Part shown: one piece after another, positions 5,163 through 5,988 of the stretch
How the letters are laid out: each line of letters opens with the position of its first letter
Numbering within the stretch: position 1 is the stretch's first letter
Assembly (NCBI GenBank): GCA_014379395.1
Contig: JACMLV010000445.1
Span: 1 to 5,988 of the forward strand
Source: Burkholderiaceae bacterium
GTDB lineage: Bacteria > Pseudomonadota > Gammaproteobacteria > Burkholderiales > Burkholderiaceae_D
Reading direction: 5' to 3'
Length of the DNA stretch: 5,988 nucleotides
Position numbers and translations under genes: made by a program
The notes under the pieces: model-generated
The model's database searches: none
What the model was told of the DNA's origin: nothing
What the model saw: only the letters and a program-made list of their open reading frames with translations

Positions 5163-5988
5163 GCGCGCTGACCGGCACCATCATCGCCGCCCACGGCCGC
5201 CACTACGTGGCCGACGCCGGCGGCGTCAAGCTGCAATGCGTCACGCGCGGCAAGAAGACCAACGTCGCCGTGGGCGACCTCGTCAAGCTGACGATGACCT
5301 CGGCCAACCAGGGCGTGATCGACGCCATCACCGAGCGCAAGACGCTGCTCTACCGCTCCGACCAGTACAAGTCGAAGCTGCTGGCGGCCAACCTGACGCA
5401 GCTGTTCATCGTCGTCGCCACCGAGCCGGGCTTCGCCGACGACCTGATCTCGCGCTCGCTGGTGGCGGCCGACGCGGCCGGCATCGAGGCGCGCATCATC
5501 TTGAACAAAACCGACGTCACCGCCTCGCTGGCGAAAACCCGCGAGCGCCTGCAGCCGTACGCCGCGCTGGGCTACCCGATCATCGAAGTGTCGGCGCGCG
5601 CCCATCCGGAAGAGGCGGTCGCGACCTTGAGCCCGCTGCTGGCCGGCCAGTCCTCGATCCTGATCGGCCAGTCCGGCATGGGCAAGTCCTCGTTGATCAA
5701 CCTGTTGGTGCCGGACGCCGACATCGCCGTGCGCGAAATCTCGGCCGCACTCGACACCGGCAAGCACACCACCACCTTCACCCGCCTCTACCAGCTGGGC
5801 GAAGACGCCTCGATCATCGACTCGCCCGGTTTCCAGGAATTCGGCCTGTACCATTTGAGCGAAGGCATGCTGGAGCGCGCCTTCCGCGAATTCGGCCCGC
5901 ACCTGGGCGGCTGCAAGTACTACAACTGCCGCCACCTGATCGAGCCGCAATGCGCGGTGCTGGCCGCCGTCGCCGAGGGCAAGATCAC
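5159..5988 (+). CDS. rsgA: Ribosome small-subunit biogenesis GTPase RsgA (3' end cut by the window)
   Basis: RsgA is a circularly permuted GTPase that binds the 30S subunit and helps its late maturation. The visible 276 residues show an N-terminal OB-like domain (about 1-70). The GTPase motifs come in permuted order: NKTD (116-119, G4), GQSGMGKSS (170-178, G1), the KHTTTFT region (202-208, G2) and DSPGF (221-225, G3). The zinc site then has Cys252, Cys257, His259 and Cys265, with the 5-2-6 spacing of the family. The reading frame is open to base 5988 with no stop, so the gene is partial. By family length roughly 20-40 residues are missing. ATG at 5159 overlaps the dehydratase stop by ATGA, which fixes the start and suggests coupled translation. 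RsgA lies near orn in many proteobacteria, which fits the context. Identification is secure. Confidence 0.96.
   Translation, partial: MSALTGTIIAAHGRHYVADAGGVKLQCVTRGKKTNVAVGDLVKLTMTSANQGVIDAITERKTLLYRSDQYKSKLLAANLTQLFIVVATEPGFADDLISRSLVAADAAGIEARIILNKTDVTASLAKTRERLQPYAALGYPIIEVSARAHPEEAVATLSPLLAGQSSILIGQSGMGKSSLINLLVPDADIAVREISAALDTGKHTTTFTRLYQLGEDASIIDSPGFQEFGLYHLSEGMLERAFREFGPHLGGCKYYNCRHLIEPQCAVLAAVAEGKI

Noticed and set aside
5066..5950. 294-codon open frame on the minus strand at the right end
   Set aside because: It is antisense to rsgA, whose NKTD, GQSGMGKSS and DSPGF motifs are all present in the plus strand. The antisense product has no recognisable features.

Overview
The window looks like chromosomal DNA from a high-GC betaproteobacterium. 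Burkholderiales is likely and an Oxalobacteraceae (Massilia/Duganella-like) genome fits best. This rests on the strong G/C bias at third codon positions, the protein sequences, and the gene order orn / Ste24-type M48 protease / pterin dehydratase / rsgA, which I recall from this order. It is inference from sequence character, not from a database match. No tRNA, rRNA, CRISPR array, insertion sequence or phage gene was seen.

Layout. Positions 1-142 form a perfect 142-bp palindrome with no spacer. It covers the end of the first gene and is most likely a fold-back artefact at a contig end. From 2382 down to 70 on the minus strand runs a 770-residue cytosolic c-di-GMP signalling protein with PocR, coiled-coil, PAS, GGDEF and EAL parts. 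Both catalytic domains keep their key residues. Between it and the next gene, read the other way, lies a 208-bp AT-rich gap (2383-2590). The gap holds three 20-bp tandem repeats, a terminator-like hairpin in the leader of the signalling gene, and two overlapping hairpins in the leader of the rightward gene. The rightward gene (2591-2899) encodes a 102-residue zinc-ribbon-like protein of unknown function. It meets oligoribonuclease (orn, minus strand, 3508 to 2924) end to end. A 47-bp divergent gap then separates orn from a rightward cluster: a membrane zinc protease of the Ste24/M48 type, a pterin-4a-carbinolamine dehydratase, and the ribosome-assembly GTPase RsgA, which runs off the right edge. 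Both junctions in this cluster are 4-bp ATGA overlaps, so the three genes are almost certainly co-transcribed and translationally coupled.

How the genes relate. The EAL domain of the first protein, if active, makes pGpG from c-di-GMP, and Orn is the enzyme family that clears pGpG. The neighbourhood therefore holds the enzymes for both steps, although Orn is a housekeeping enzyme and the proximity may be chance. The protease-dehydratase-RsgA cluster has no obvious shared pathway. I see no convincing new multi-gene system. The items most worth checking are the end palindrome, the tandem repeats in the divergent promoter region, the leader hairpin and the orphan zinc-ribbon protein.
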